A stretch of 57,117 bases of DNA from Bacteroidota bacterium (GTDB lineage Bacteria > Bacteroidota > Bacteroidia > JACCXN01): positions 1 through 57,117 of the forward strand of contig JACCXN010000003.1 in assembly GCA_013696965.1 (NCBI GenBank), given 5' to 3'. The notes under the pieces are model-generated. The model saw only the letters and a list, made by a program, of their open reading frames with translations. It was not told the DNA's origin and made no database searches. Positions 24,746 to 35,120 of this stretch are shown here, piece by piece (within the stretch, counting starts at the first letter, position 1; the number at the start of each line of letters is the position of its first letter). Made by a program: the position numbers and the translations under genes.

Positions 24746-26707
24746 TTATTTAATTAATGAAAGTACTTCCTTGTTAATTGTTACAGGGTATTTGGCCTTA
24801 AGTTCCTTTATCCATTGCTTTTCAAGATATGACTGATATTCTGCAGTTACCATACCTCTTGATTCTTTTAGTGTTTTAGGTACCGGTGCAAGTTTTTCAT
24901 GAACCTGTACAAAAACTACTCTGCTATCTTTATTAATGTCCTGTGAAATACCTGGAGCCCATGTTACAATATCAATTATATCATTCTCTCCTTTTTGAAA
25001 TTTTCCTGATTCGGCCTTTAGACTTAATTGAGAATTGATATTTACCATTTTTACAATATCATCAGAGGAATAACCTTTCTTTTTTGATTGAGATACTATT
25101 TTTCTTGTTTGCTTTGCAATAGTATTATCAGAATTTGAATAAATGGTGGCTTTAACACGCTCATTCCACATAAAATTGTTTTTATTTTCCTGGTAAAAAG
25201 CCTCCAATCCTACTGTATCATTAACAGCTTTTGACCATACCATTCTGTCGGTTAGTTCAAACAATAAAATACCATCTCTGTATTCCTGCATCAGGGCTTT
25301 AAATTCAGGATATTTTTGCTCCAGCCTGCTTTCTTCATATGAAATAATTTCATTTTCAACAAAAGAATTGTAAAGGAGGATAACAACAACTTGAACCGTA
25401 ACATCAGGTCTTTTACTTTGATTGGCATCAAGATAAGCAACAAAATCCTTTTGTGTAAATGAACTTTGGCCAATTGTAAATAAAGGTTTAGATAATGATT
25501 TTGCACTGCTAGCCTTCCACTCACCAATAAAAAAGGTTGAATCAATGTATTTTACTAGTTCATCTCTGTTCTTAATATTTTCTTTGAAGCCATATTCTTT
25601 TTTAATTTTCGATATCAACACTACTCTGCCTAACTGTGATCTGGAATCTTTTGAAATTTTGTTTTTCAATTCAGATTTCATTTCCTCGAATGTGGGGATT
25701 TCTTTTTTATCGACCATTTTAACAATATGCCATCCGAACCTTGTTTGAAAAGGCTCTGAAATATCACTTTTGCTTAAAAGTTGAAAGGAGGCATTTTCAA
25801 ATTCCGGAACCATTCTTCCGGTTCCAAACCAAGGTAATTCTCCACCTTTCTTTGCACTACTTTTGTCATCAGAGTATTGGGATGCCAACTGAGCAAAATC
25901 TTCTCCGCTTTTTGCCTTTTTATGAATTTCAACTATTTTTGATTTTGCAGCCTCTGGATCCTGACCTGATCCTTCCTTTGGGTTTTCAACCATTATGTGT
26001 GCAACAAGAATTTGTCCCCTTGCAGTCCTTTTATCAAGTACTTTAACTAAATGATAGCCAAAACGAGTCCTAACGGGCATGGAAACTTCTCCAACGGCTG
26101 TAATGAATGCTGCTGTTTCAAAAGGATATACCATTTGCATTGCAGTAAAATATCCAAGATTACCGCTATTTTCCTTAGCAGATGGATCTTCAGAAACTCT
26201 CTTAGCCAATTCCCCGAAATCCTCACCTTTTAATATTCGCTCCCGGGTTTTAATAATTTTCATATACGCAGCAAGGGTATCTTTTGGAAGAGCTGTTTCA
26301 CTTACATTTACCAAAATATGACTAGCGCTTATTTCAATTTTATGCCTTTCGTAAGCCTCAGAAAGCAAATTATCATTAACTGCATTATCTGTAAGGTAGG
26401 GTTGGGACAGTTGTTTTCTATAACCAGCCAATTCATTAATAAAAGCAGAAGTAGTATCAAGTCCAAGAGATTCTGCTTCTTTAACCTTTAGTTTGAAATT
26501 AACAAAAAGTTCAAGATATTCCTCCAATGATTTTTCATCACCTGGAATCTGCCTGTTAGAGTTTTTATTATAAACATTCATGAATTCAGAGAAGTTCACC
26601 TTCTTATCTCCGATAGTCATTAAAACCGGGTCCTTTTCCTGTGCAATGACAAATAAAGAAAAACAAGTTAAAAATACAACCCCGGTTAAAACAATTAATT
26701 TTTTCAT
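24746..26707 (-). CDS. large periplasmic peptidyl-prolyl isomerase with two parvulin domains
   Basis: 653 residues with a signal peptide (MKKLIVLTGVVFLTCFSLFV). A SurA-like N-domain (about 30-125) precedes two tandem rotamase domains: ISASHILVNVS ... LAKRVSEDPSAKENSGNLGY ... FGYHLVKVLDKR, and LVAHIMVENPKEGS ... LASQYSDDKSSAKKGGELPW ... FGWHIVKMVDKK. The C-terminal half (about 350-653) is a second helical region with no obvious catalytic part, including FLWNERVK-like (NFMWNERVKATIY) segments. It probably assists folding of outer-membrane or T9SS cargo proteins in the periplasm. It lies 86 bases downstream of guaB and ends at a strong terminator. Confidence 0.92.
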   Translation of the reverse strand: MKKLIVLTGVVFLTCFSLFVIAQEKDPVLMTIGDKKVNFSEFMNVYNKNSNRQIPGDEKSLEEYLELFVNFKLKVKEAESLGLDTTSAFINELAGYRKQLSQPYLTDNAVNDNLLSEAYERHKIEISASHILVNVSETALPKDTLAAYMKIIKTRERILKGEDFGELAKRVSEDPSAKENSGNLGYFTAMQMVYPFETAAFITAVGEVSMPVRTRFGYHLVKVLDKRTARGQILVAHIMVENPKEGSGQDPEAAKSKIVEIHKKAKSGEDFAQLASQYSDDKSSAKKGGELPWFGTGRMVPEFENASFQLLSKSDISEPFQTRFGWHIVKMVDKKEIPTFEEMKSELKNKISKDSRSQLGRVVLISKIKKEYGFKENIKNRDELVKYIDSTFFIGEWKASSAKSLSKPLFTIGQSSFTQKDFVAYLDANQSKRPDVTVQVVVILLYNSFVENEIISYEESRLEQKYPEFKALMQEYRDGILLFELTDRMVWSKAVNDTVGLEAFYQENKNNFMWNERVKATIYSNSDNTIAKQTRKIVSQSKKKGYSSDDIVKMVNINSQLSLKAESGKFQKGENDIIDIVTWAPGISQDINKDSRVVFVQVHEKLAPVPKTLKESRGMVTAEYQSYLEKQWIKELKAKYPVTINKEVLSLIK

Positions 26708-26793
26708 ATTCTAATGTTATTTAAGTTTAAACAAATCTTAAGTTTCTTATAAAAATAATTACAATTACCATAAACTCCAAATATGGTTTTTTA

Positions 26794-28302
<1,509 letters not shown>

Positions 28303-28457
28303 TTACTCTTAACTCCTTTAAATTTACTAAAAGGGAATTTAATTAAGGAATTTATTCATTCAAATAAAGCAAAAAGTCAATTATAAAAAACATGAGCCTT
28401 ATAAATTAGTGCTTTTTTTGGAAATTATAAAATCCCAATTAACATTACCAAAAACAA

Positions 28458-28486
28458 AAAACCCCTGAAAATAATTCAAGGGTTTT
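28458..28486 (-). terminator. terminator of the FKBP operon
   Basis: AAAACCCCTGAA pairs with TTCAAGGGTTTT with one mismatch around a 5-base loop. It lies 24 bases after the last FKBP gene and is flanked by A/T tracts on both sides. Confidence 0.75.
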
Positions 28487-28509
28487 TAATTCTGTTGCTA
28501 TTATTTAAA

Positions 28510-29382
28510 TTAATGGTTATGTCCATCACCAGGTCGGTGTTGGTGGGAATCAGCTACTTTTACATCAATTAATTCAACATCAAAAATAAGTAGAGCATTT
28601 TCAGGAATTACTGGTGGAAATCCTCTTTCACCATATCCAAGAGTATGTGGCACAATTAATTGTGCCTTTTCACCTACTTTAAGCTTAGCTATTCCTTCAT
28701 CCCATCCTGCAATTACTCTACCCTGCCCCAATTGAAAGGTAAATGGTTCGCCTCTTTCAACGGAAGAATCAAAAACAGACCCATCGGATAAATAACCTGT
28801 GTAATGTACATAAACATTGCTTCCCGCAGTAGCAGCTGCTCCCTTAGTTTCATTGATTTTAATATATTTAAGTCCAGATGAAGTGGTAATTGTATCTTTT
28901 CCTTTTACATCAAAAGGTTTTGGTTTTTCAACAATGCTAAGGAGCTCAACTTCAAAAATCAAGGTTGAGTTTGAAGGAATTTTCCCCATGTTTCGTTCAC
29001 CATAACCTAATTTAGAAGGAATAGTGAAAATCGCTTTATCACCTACGTTCAAAAGAGCAATTCCCTCATCCCATCCTTTAATTACCTGACCTGTACCAAG
29101 TTTAAATTTAAAGGGTTGGTTCCTAAAGAGTGAACTGTCAAAAACAGTATCGTTGGTTAATTTACCGGTATAATGAACGAAAACCATATCACCTGCTTTT
29201 GCACGAATGCCTTTGCCCTCATGAATGATTTTATAGGTTAGCCCCGATTCTGTTGTGAATTCTTTATTTAATAAAGACATGGTTTTTTTCTCCTTTTTTT
29301 GTTTTTTTTGTTTTTCTTGAGCCTGAGCAGTTGCTGCATTTATAAAAAGAGCAAGGATAAGCACTGAAAATATTTTATACAT
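28510..29382 (-). CDS. periplasmic tandem FKBP-type peptidyl-prolyl isomerase
   Basis: 290 residues with a signal peptide (MYKIFSVLILALFINAATAQA) and a Lys-rich linker. Two complete FKBP domains follow: about 45-155 (DMVFVHYTGKLTNDTVFDSS, IKGWDEGIALLNVGDKAIF, YGERNMGKIPSNSTLIFEVE) and about 165-278 (NVYVHYTGYLSDGSVFDSS, IAGWDEGIAKLKVGEKAQL, IPENALLIFDVE). The active-site aromatic residues are kept in both. It ends in a His-rich tail, DSHQHRPGDGHNH, which may bind metal. Last gene of the FKBP operon, 12 bases after its neighbour. Confidence 0.93.
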   Translation of the reverse strand: MYKIFSVLILALFINAATAQAQEKQKKQKKEKKTMSLLNKEFTTESGLTYKIIHEGKGIRAKAGDMVFVHYTGKLTNDTVFDSSLFRNQPFKFKLGTGQVIKGWDEGIALLNVGDKAIFTIPSKLGYGERNMGKIPSNSTLIFEVELLSIVEKPKPFDVKGKDTITTSSGLKYIKINETKGAAATAGSNVYVHYTGYLSDGSVFDSSVERGEPFTFQLGQGRVIAGWDEGIAKLKVGEKAQLIVPHTLGYGERGFPPVIPENALLIFDVELIDVKVADSHQHRPGDGHNH

Positions 29383-29394
29383 AAAACTTAAGTT

Positions 29395-30297
29395 TTAATT
29401 AACTTCCTTTAATTCAACTTCAAAAACAAGAGTGGTATTAGGAGGAATAATTCCACCTGCACCACTTTCACCATAGGCAAGATTTGATGGTATTATTAAT
29501 GTAGCCTTACCTCCAACATTCATGTAGGAAATACCTTCATCCCATCCTTGAATAACCATTCCGGCACCTAATTGAAAATCTAAGGGTGCATAAGGTCTCT
29601 GAGGATCAAAAACATTGGCTTTTTTAGCCTCGCTTTCAACACTTGTATCAAAAACAGTTCCGTCCAGAAGTCTTCCGGTATAATTAACCTTTACCATTTT
29701 ACCTTTTTCCGCCTTTTTTCCAGTTCCTTTTACTGTTTCAATATAATAAAGTCCTTTGGGTGTTGGTGTTTGAACAATATTATTCTTTTCCAGATATGCG
29801 GTTAATTGACTCATCTCCTGCTCGCGCATCTTTTCAATTCTTGCTTCTTGTTCTGCTTTAATATCCTCTGCTGATTGTAAATTAATTACTTTCACCTCAA
29901 ATCTAAGTTTGCTCCCTTTTTCTATGAATTCAGGAACATCAATTTTTACATTTTTAACAAAAAAAGAATCTGCATTCACAAGAAATGAAGCGCTATCGCC
30001 TATTCCAAGCATTGTAAATCCTTCAAGAATGTCACCGTTATATTCTGATTCCATAATTTTAATGGACATTGGTTGACCAGTAACTCTTGAATCAAAAAGT
30101 AAAGAATCGTTTTTTGTGTAATAAACAAGATCGATGCTAATAAAATCACCAATTTTTGCCTGTCTTGCATCCTCAACTTTTAAAAGATGCTTGTACAAAA
30201 GGCCTGTTTCTGTTTCTTTATAGCCTGGAAATTCACCTTGACATGACACTAGCATTGCAGGGGCTAACAACAATGGAATAAATTTTTTAAATTTCAT
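29395..30297 (-). CDS. FKBP-type PPIase lipoprotein
   Basis: 300 residues. The signal peptide MKFKKFIPLLLAPAMLVSCQ ends in the lipobox MLVSC. The N-terminal half is a diverged FKBP domain (GDFISIDLVYYTKNDSLLFD, LEGFTMLGIGDSASFL) lacking several pocket residues. A charged helix (QEARIEKMREQEMSQLTAYL) leads to a well-conserved C-terminal FKBP domain (VNYTGRLLDGTVFDTS, IQGWDEGISYMNVGGKATL, YGESGAGGIIPPNTTLVFEV). This diverged-plus-active layout resembles FkpA-type chaperones, in which the N-terminal half dimerises. Third FKBP gene in the operon. Confidence 0.92.
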   Translation of the reverse strand: MKFKKFIPLLLAPAMLVSCQGEFPGYKETETGLLYKHLLKVEDARQAKIGDFISIDLVYYTKNDSLLFDSRVTGQPMSIKIMESEYNGDILEGFTMLGIGDSASFLVNADSFFVKNVKIDVPEFIEKGSKLRFEVKVINLQSAEDIKAEQEARIEKMREQEMSQLTAYLEKNNIVQTPTPKGLYYIETVKGTGKKAEKGKMVKVNYTGRLLDGTVFDTSVESEAKKANVFDPQRPYAPLDFQLGAGMVIQGWDEGISYMNVGGKATLIIPSNLAYGESGAGGIIPPNTTLVFEVELKEVN

Positions 30298-30316
30298 TTT
30301 TTGTTTTTTATAAATA

Positions 30317-31177
30317 CTAATTATTAACTCTTAAAATCTCAACTTCGTATATTAAAGTTGTGTTCGGTGGAATAATTCCTGTTGAGGAACCACTTTCCCC
30401 AAAACCAAAATGCGAAGGTATAATTATTTTCGCTTTTCCTCCATTATTCATTTTTTTTATTGCAATCTCCAACCCGCTAATTACCTGTTCGGAAGTACCT
30501 AAAGTTAAATCAAAAGATTTTTTATCCGCAAAGGTATCGTCAAATACTTCTCCATTTAAGAATGAACCCCTATAATTTATAGAAACCTTCATCCCTTGTG
30601 TTATTTTTTTTCCTTCACCTTTTTTTTCAAAAATCAAATATATCCCATCTGAATAGGATGATTCTGAAATATTATTTTCTTTAATGTATTTTTTTAAAAT
30701 TTTATGTTCGTGATCACTTTTATGATTTACCCATTCTTTTAATTCGATTTGGTGTTTAAGGTATTTTTCTGCTGGAATAATTTCAACAATTTTAATGTTT
30801 AGGATAACCTTCTTAGGTTTGCCCACCGAATCAATAATAAAAAAACGTGCAGCCTCATCAAAGGGAAAAATAAACGCAGCACTGTCTCCCTTGTTTAACA
30901 TTGTAAGGGCTTCTTCAATCAGGCTTTCTGGATAATTGAAATTTAACTGGAAAAATTTTTCATGGGTAACTGCAATGGAATTTTTATTTTGATTAATTGG
31001 AATTGCTTGATATTTTATTCTAAGGTAATCAAACTGCTTAGGCAAATTACCAGTTCCCAAATGAAAAAACTTGTATTTTAAACCAGATGATGTTTGTAAA
31101 AAGCCTTGCGGCTTGGAAAAGCAAGAAGAAAAAACAACAATTAAAAGGCAAAAGCTATAACGAGTATATTTAGACAC
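30317..31177 (-). CDS. FKBP-type PPIase lipoprotein
   Basis: 286 residues, starting with GTG immediately after the TGA of the upstream gene. The signal peptide ends in a lipobox-like VVFSSC. The organisation parallels the next gene: a diverged N-terminal FKBP-like half (FDYLRIKYQAIPINQNK, EALTMLNKGDSAAFIFP), a charged linker helix, then an active-looking C-terminal FKBP domain (VSINYRGSFLNGEVFDDTF, ISGLEIAIKKMNNGGKAKI, FGESGSSTGIIPPNTTLIYE). The usual Trp of the pocket (GWDEG) is replaced by Leu (GLEIA), so activity may be altered. A paralogue of its neighbour, probably from tandem duplication. Confidence 0.9.
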   Translation of the reverse strand: MSKYTRYSFCLLIVVFSSCFSKPQGFLQTSSGLKYKFFHLGTGNLPKQFDYLRIKYQAIPINQNKNSIAVTHEKFFQLNFNYPESLIEEALTMLNKGDSAAFIFPFDEAARFFIIDSVGKPKKVILNIKIVEIIPAEKYLKHQIELKEWVNHKSDHEHKILKKYIKENNISESSYSDGIYLIFEKKGEGKKITQGMKVSINYRGSFLNGEVFDDTFADKKSFDLTLGTSEQVISGLEIAIKKMNNGGKAKIIIPSHFGFGESGSSTGIIPPNTTLIYEVEILRVNN

Positions 31178-31717
31178 TCAACGTAAACTTAAAAGTTCAA
31201 CATTATAAACAAGTGTTGCTCTTTGAGGAATTTTATTTTCATCACCCAAAAGACCGTGAGCCAAATGTGGTGGCAATATAAAAACTCCCTTTTCTCCAAC
31301 ACGCATATAAGTTATGCCTTCATGCAATCCACTTTCAACATTAGCCTGACCGATTAAAAATTCTTCCGGACCATTTTCATCAGATGAATAGCATAAAGTA
31401 CCATCAAGAAGCGTTAATTTAAAATTCAAAGTAGCGTATTGTCCTGTTTTGGCTTTTTCTCCTATCCCCTTGCCTGAAATAAAATACCTTAAACCAGTAC
31501 CGGATTCCTGCATAGGAATTTTATGCAACTTAATATAATTTTTTATTTGCTCGTCATCTTTTTTGACCATGTTCTTATTAGCAGCTATCAACTTTTCCTT
31601 ATACTCAGCTTCTGTGGGTCTGTTTTTATTATTTGATTGATTTTCAGAACAATCCGAAAGAGTGACAGCAAGCATAAAAACGAGGACTATGGTATGAAAA
31701 CGATAAATCATATACAT
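31178..31717 (-). CDS. gldI: GldI-like FKBP-type PPIase lipoprotein
   Basis: 179 residues with a type II signal peptide (lipobox VTLSDC) and a single FKBP domain: GQYATLNFKLTLLDGTLCYS, VESGLHEGITYMRVGEKGVF, LAHGLLGDENKIPQRATLVY. Size, lipidation and the position directly after a DHH phosphoesterase match GldI, the FKBP lipoprotein required for gliding and T9SS function in Flavobacterium. The pocket Trp is replaced (SGLHEG), as in several GldI proteins. The ATG directly follows the TAA of the DHH gene. The gliding role itself is inference; no other gld core gene is in the window. Confidence 0.75.
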   Translation of the reverse strand: MYMIYRFHTIVLVFMLAVTLSDCSENQSNNKNRPTEAEYKEKLIAANKNMVKKDDEQIKNYIKLHKIPMQESGTGLRYFISGKGIGEKAKTGQYATLNFKLTLLDGTLCYSSDENGPEEFLIGQANVESGLHEGITYMRVGEKGVFILPPHLAHGLLGDENKIPQRATLVYNVELLSLR

Positions 31718-32731
31718 TTAACTTTGAAGCGCGTTTCTGTATTGTGGTAACAAGGAAATGAACTTTAAAACTGTTTCATCCATTGTTAGTTCAGACATAC
31801 CTCCTGCCGCATTGCCATGTCCACCACCATTGAAGTGGTTTTTGGAAAGTTCATTTACCGAAAAATCACCTTTTGAACGAAATGAAATACGGATATATTC
31901 CTCGCCTTCAGTAAAAAAAGCAGTCATTTTTATTCCTTCAATAGATAAAGGATAATTTACAAAGCCTTCAGTATCCCCTTTTTTATAATTGAATCTTTGC
32001 AACTCATCTTTAGTTAAGGTAATTAAAGCGGTATGGAATTCTTCAAAAACCTTGAGCTTTTCACTCAGGCAATAGCCCAATAATTTTAATCTGCTTTCAG
32101 TATTGGTGTCATATACTTTTTCATGAACCATTGAATTATCTGCTCCAGCTTCAATTAAATGAGCAATTACATGATGGGTTAGGGCTGTAACTGAAGAAAA
32201 ACGGAATGATCCGGTATCGGTCATAATACCTAGATAGATGGCGTCAGCTATGGCCTTATTTATAATATCTTTATCACCCATTGCTACAATAAATTCATAA
32301 ACCATTTGAGCTGTAGAACTAGCAAAGGTGTCCGAAATAGTTACATCTGCAAAGTCCTCGGGTTCTAGGTGATGATCAATAATGATTTTAATGGCATCAC
32401 TAATACCGATAACTTCTCCTAATTCATCAATTCTTTTTAATGAATTAAAATCAAGGCAAAAAACAACATTCGCTTTGCTTATTATTTCTTTTGCCTTTTT
32501 AGCTTTAGTTTCAAAATTAATAACTTTATTATTACCGTTGAGCCATTTTAAAAAATCAGGATAATCATTTGGTGTTATAACAGTAACATGGTGGCCTTTA
32601 ATTTGCAAATAATTATATAAGGCAAGCGAAGAGCCTATTGCATCCCCATCGGGGTTTTTATGTGTTACAATAACAATATTCCGGGGAATGGATAAGGTAG
32701 CACTTACTTTATTTATATCTTTTTTGTTCAA
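31718..32731 (-). CDS. DHH/DHHA1 phosphoesterase (NrnA-like)
   Basis: About 337 residues from the preferred TTG start at 32731. It has the DHH family motifs VTHKNPDGDAIGSSLALY, FCLDFNSLKRI, IIIDHHLEPEDF and DTGSFRFSS, and the C-terminal DHHA1 motif GGGHGNAAGG. NrnA-type enzymes degrade nanoRNA dinucleotides and dephosphorylate pAp using Mn2+. An upstream in-frame ATG at 32785 is rejected because a matching -33/-7 promoter pair lies between it and the motif-bearing region, placing the ATG upstream of transcription. First gene of the operon with four FKBP genes; divergent from ndk. Confidence 0.9.
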   Translation of the reverse strand: MNKKDINKVSATLSIPRNIVIVTHKNPDGDAIGSSLALYNYLQIKGHHVTVITPNDYPDFLKWLNGNNKVINFETKAKKAKEIISKANVVFCLDFNSLKRIDELGEVIGISDAIKIIIDHHLEPEDFADVTISDTFASSTAQMVYEFIVAMGDKDIINKAIADAIYLGIMTDTGSFRFSSVTALTHHVIAHLIEAGADNSMVHEKVYDTNTESRLKLLGYCLSEKLKVFEEFHTALITLTKDELQRFNYKKGDTEGFVNYPLSIEGIKMTAFFTEGEEYIRISFRSKGDFSVNELSKNHFNGGGHGNAAGGMSELTMDETVLKFISLLPQYRNALQS

Positions 32732-32755
32732 GGAGGATTTATTTTGGTTATTCAA

Positions 32756-32788
32756 CAAAAATAGAAATAATAGACGGGAAGGCACAAA
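32756..32788 (-). promoter_or_regulatory. promoter of the DHH/FKBP operon
   Basis: On the minus strand, TTTG at 32785-32788 is followed after 21 bases by TATTTTTG at 32756-32763, both exact matches to the Bacteroidota consensus. Transcription would begin near 32750. This decides the start of the DHH gene: the ATG at 32785 is upstream, the TTG at 32731 is downstream. Confidence 0.7.
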
Positions 32789-32853
32789 TTATTTTTCTAT
32801 TTTCGCAACTTGAAATTTTTAAAAACAATTATAATTAATCAATAAAAACAAGA

Positions 32854-33273
32854 ATGGCAACTAACAGAACATTTACAATGATAAAACCAGATGCGGTTGA
32901 AAACGGATACATCGGTGGAATCTTAGACATGATTACCGGGGCTGGTTTTCGCATCGTGGCAATGAAATATACCAAATTAACAAAAGATGCAGCAGGTAGT
33001 TTTTATGAAGTTCATAAAGAAAGACCATTTTATGGAGAGCTTGTTTCTTATATGTCAGCAGGAGCAATTGTGGCAGCTATTCTAGAAAAAGACAATGCGG
33101 TTGCTGACTTTCGTAAATTAATTGGAGCAACTAACCCTGCCGATGCTGAAGAAGGAACAATCCGGAAAAAATATGCTAAATCTATTGCTGCTAATGCCGT
33201 TCATGGTTCCGACAGTGATGAAAACGCACAAAATGAAGGCAACTTCTTCTTTTCTATGTTGGAAAGACATTAA
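32854..33273 (+). CDS. ndk: nucleoside diphosphate kinase
   Basis: 139 residues, the normal size. It moves the gamma-phosphate from ATP to other nucleoside diphosphates through a phosphohistidine, His117 in [12 protein letters not shown]. The N-terminal [13 protein letters not shown] and [17 protein letters not shown] are standard. Divergent from the DHH gene; a possible -7 box TATTTTCG (one mismatch) lies at 32798-32805. Confidence 0.98.
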   Translation: MATNRTFTMIKPDAVENGYIGGILDMITGAGFRIVAMKYTKLTKDAAGSFYEVHKERPFYGELVSYMSAGAIVAAILEKDNAVADFRKLIGATNPADAEEGTIRKKYAKSIAANAVHGSDSDENAQNEGNFFFSMLERH

Positions 33274-33290
33274 TTAAAAAACCCATTACA

Positions 33291-33375
33291 ATTTGTTTTT
33301 TAAATGTTATCCCGATTTATCAGGAGCCATATTAAATTTATTCGTGTTTATACACGGTTTTAGCATGTCTATTTC
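33291..33375 (-). repeat. diverged copy of the dispersed palindromic element
   Basis: Read on the minus strand this follows the third copy of the 4.5-kb array with scattered changes. On the plus strand, TTTGTTTTTTAAATG and TATCCCGATTTATC match the array's flank with only short gaps, followed by GCCAT, an AT-rich middle, ACGGTTTTAGCATG in place of ACGGTTCGTGCATG, and TCTATTTCA. It lies just after ndk and directly before a double hairpin terminator. The arms are eroded (GCCAT/AGCATG), so this is an old copy. Confidence 0.7.
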
Positions 33376-33384
33376 AAAAAAAGA

Positions 33385-33462
33385 GGCTGTCTCAAAAATA
33401 AAATATTGAGACGGCCAAAATTATTAACAAAAAAAGAGGCTGACCATTTGGAACAGCCTCTT
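33385..33462. terminator. double bidirectional terminator between ndk and the DciA-like gene
   Basis: Two hairpins: GGCTGTCTCAA (33385-33395) with TTGAGACGGCC (33406-33416), and AAGAGGCTG (33434-33442) with CAGCCTCTT (33454-33462). A/T tracts flank both. Both stems start from an AAAAAAAGAGGCTG string, so the second looks like a shortened duplicate of the first. They separate two convergent transcription units. Confidence 0.8.
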
Positions 33463-33488
33463 ATTTTTATTGGTATTTCACTCAGATT

Positions 33489-33782
33489 TTAACGGATATC
33501 CACATTTTCAACTACAACCATTCCCGCCTCCTTATTAATCAAATCCTTTATCTTTTCTTTTGAATAAGATAATTCATCCTTTAATGCAGATGATTCAATT
33601 TTCAAATAAAGGGTTTTATTTTTTATGACTATTTCTTTGGTCCGTTTTGCTACAGTAACCCCCATTAATTTTTCCCAGGATGCCACAGCAGATACTTCTG
33701 CTAACTTAACATCTATACGAAATCGTTTCAAAAAATCCGTAATGGCCTCTCCTATAGATTGCTGATTGCTGCTTCTTTTCAT
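33489..33782 (-). CDS. DUF721 / DciA-like protein
   Basis: 97 residues. The pattern IGEAITDFLKRFRIDVKLAE, VASWEKLMGVTVAKRTKEI and LYLKIESSALKDELSYSKEK is that of DUF721. DciA, the characterised member, loads the replicative helicase in bacteria without DnaC. The gene follows recF by 61 bases on the same strand, as in many Bacteroidota, which supports a DNA replication role. Confidence 0.88.
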   Translation of the reverse strand: MKRSSNQQSIGEAITDFLKRFRIDVKLAEVSAVASWEKLMGVTVAKRTKEIVIKNKTLYLKIESSALKDELSYSKEKIKDLINKEAGMVVVENVDIR

Positions 33783-33843
33783 TGATTTTATAAATATGGC
33801 TCCTGTGGAGCAAACCTTTTAATTGCTTTTAAGCCTATTGTGC

Positions 33844-34965
33844 TTAAATAGTACTTGTTTTAAGCTCCTCCACTACAGTTCCTTTATCTATTTTGAACGT
33901 TTTAAATGGCAGTTGCAAATTAAATAAAATTTCAGAAATACGCTGACTGTTTGTATCCGTAATAAAAATTTGGCCAAAATCATCCGAACCAACTATTTCC
34001 ATGAGCCTGGCAACCCTTTTTTGATCAAGCTTATCAAATATATCATCAAGCAAAAGCAAAGGTAGCGACTTTTTTATTTTTTTAAGGTATTCGAACTGGG
34101 CTAGCTTTAATGCCAGCAAGAATGTTTTTTGCTGACCCTGGGAGCCCATCTTTTTTATTGGAAACTCATTAATTTTAAATACAAGATCGTCTTTGTGAAT
34201 ACCACAAGTAGTATATAAAACATTGCGATCCTTTGGAAGACTTTCCAAAAGAAGGCTTTGAAAACTGTTTTCATTTAATTTTGATTCGTATTCAATCCCT
34301 ACTGTTTCATTATTGCCAGAAATATGAATGTAAAATTTTTGAAAAAGTGGAAGAAACTCCCTGATAAAAGCACCTCTTTTTTTATTAATGTATTCCCCGG
34401 CAGTGATGAGTTGTGCATCCCAGATTTCAAGGGAATCCTTATCAAAGTATCTTTTTTCGTTAAAATTCTTCAGTAAAGCGTTCCTTTGACTTAGTATTTT
34501 ATTATAGGTAATTAGCTTTTCAAGGTAAGTTTTGTTGTGCTGAGCAATGGCACTATCCATGAATTTCCGTCTGAACTCACTTCCATCTGTAATAAGTTCA
34601 GCATCAGCAGGTGAAATCAAAACTAAAGGAATGAGTCCAATATGATCTGCTAGTTTACTGTATTCCTTTTGGTTGCGTTTAAATTTTTTCTTTTCATTAC
34701 GCTTCAATCCACAATATATGTTTTCAGTATTTTCTTCATTAATAAATTCTCCCTGTATTACAAAGAAAGGGGCATCATTTAAAATATTTTGAGAATCAAT
34801 GGGATTAAAAAAGCTCTTACAAAAGCTTAAATAATGAATGGCGTCCAATAAATTTGTTTTTCCTTGGCCATTATCTCCCACAAAACAATTAAACTTAGCA
34901 GAGAAATTAATATCCGCTTCGGAATAATTTTTAAAATTGATCAGAAAAAGCTTGTGGAGCTGCAT
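33844..34965 (-). CDS. recF: DNA replication and repair protein RecF
   Basis: 373 residues, standard length. SMC-like ATPase: Walker A GDNGQGKTNLLDAIHYLSF (residues 30-37 for the P-loop), signature region KMGSQGQQKTFLLALKLAQ, and Walker B LPLLLLDDIFDKLDQKR. RecF binds gapped DNA at ssDNA/dsDNA junctions and helps load RecA with RecO and RecR. First gene of the pair with the DciA-like gene. A minus-strand -7 box TAGTTTTG lies at 34982-34989. Confidence 0.97.
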   Translation of the reverse strand: MQLHKLFLINFKNYSEADINFSAKFNCFVGDNGQGKTNLLDAIHYLSFCKSFFNPIDSQNILNDAPFFVIQGEFINEENTENIYCGLKRNEKKKFKRNQKEYSKLADHIGLIPLVLISPADAELITDGSEFRRKFMDSAIAQHNKTYLEKLITYNKILSQRNALLKNFNEKRYFDKDSLEIWDAQLITAGEYINKKRGAFIREFLPLFQKFYIHISGNNETVGIEYESKLNENSFQSLLLESLPKDRNVLYTTCGIHKDDLVFKINEFPIKKMGSQGQQKTFLLALKLAQFEYLKKIKKSLPLLLLDDIFDKLDQKRVARLMEIVGSDDFGQIFITDTNSQRISEILFNLQLPFKTFKIDKGTVVEELKTSTI

Positions 34966-34981
34966 AAAAATTTAAAGTTTA

Positions 34982-34989
34982 CAAAACTA
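34982..34989 (-). promoter_or_regulatory. -7 promoter box of recF
   Basis: Minus-strand TAGTTTTG, exact match to TAnnTTTG, 16 bases before the recF ATG. The -33 element is not evident. Confidence 0.4.
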
Positions 34990-35084
34990 GTTATATTTTT
35001 TTGTTGAAATCCTCGTTTTAACAAGAGTTTTATATTATTTATACACTAACTCATAAAATAAAGTGATTCATATATAAAAAAACT

Positions 35085-35092
35085 TATTTTTG
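35085..35092 (+). promoter_or_regulatory. -7 promoter box of the TPR/ribH operon
   Basis: TATTTTTG, exact match to TAnnTTTG, 28 bases before the ATG at 35121. No clear -33 TTTG. Confidence 0.45.
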
Positions 35093-35120
35093 CACTTTCC
35101 AATAAAAACTGATTAAGGTT

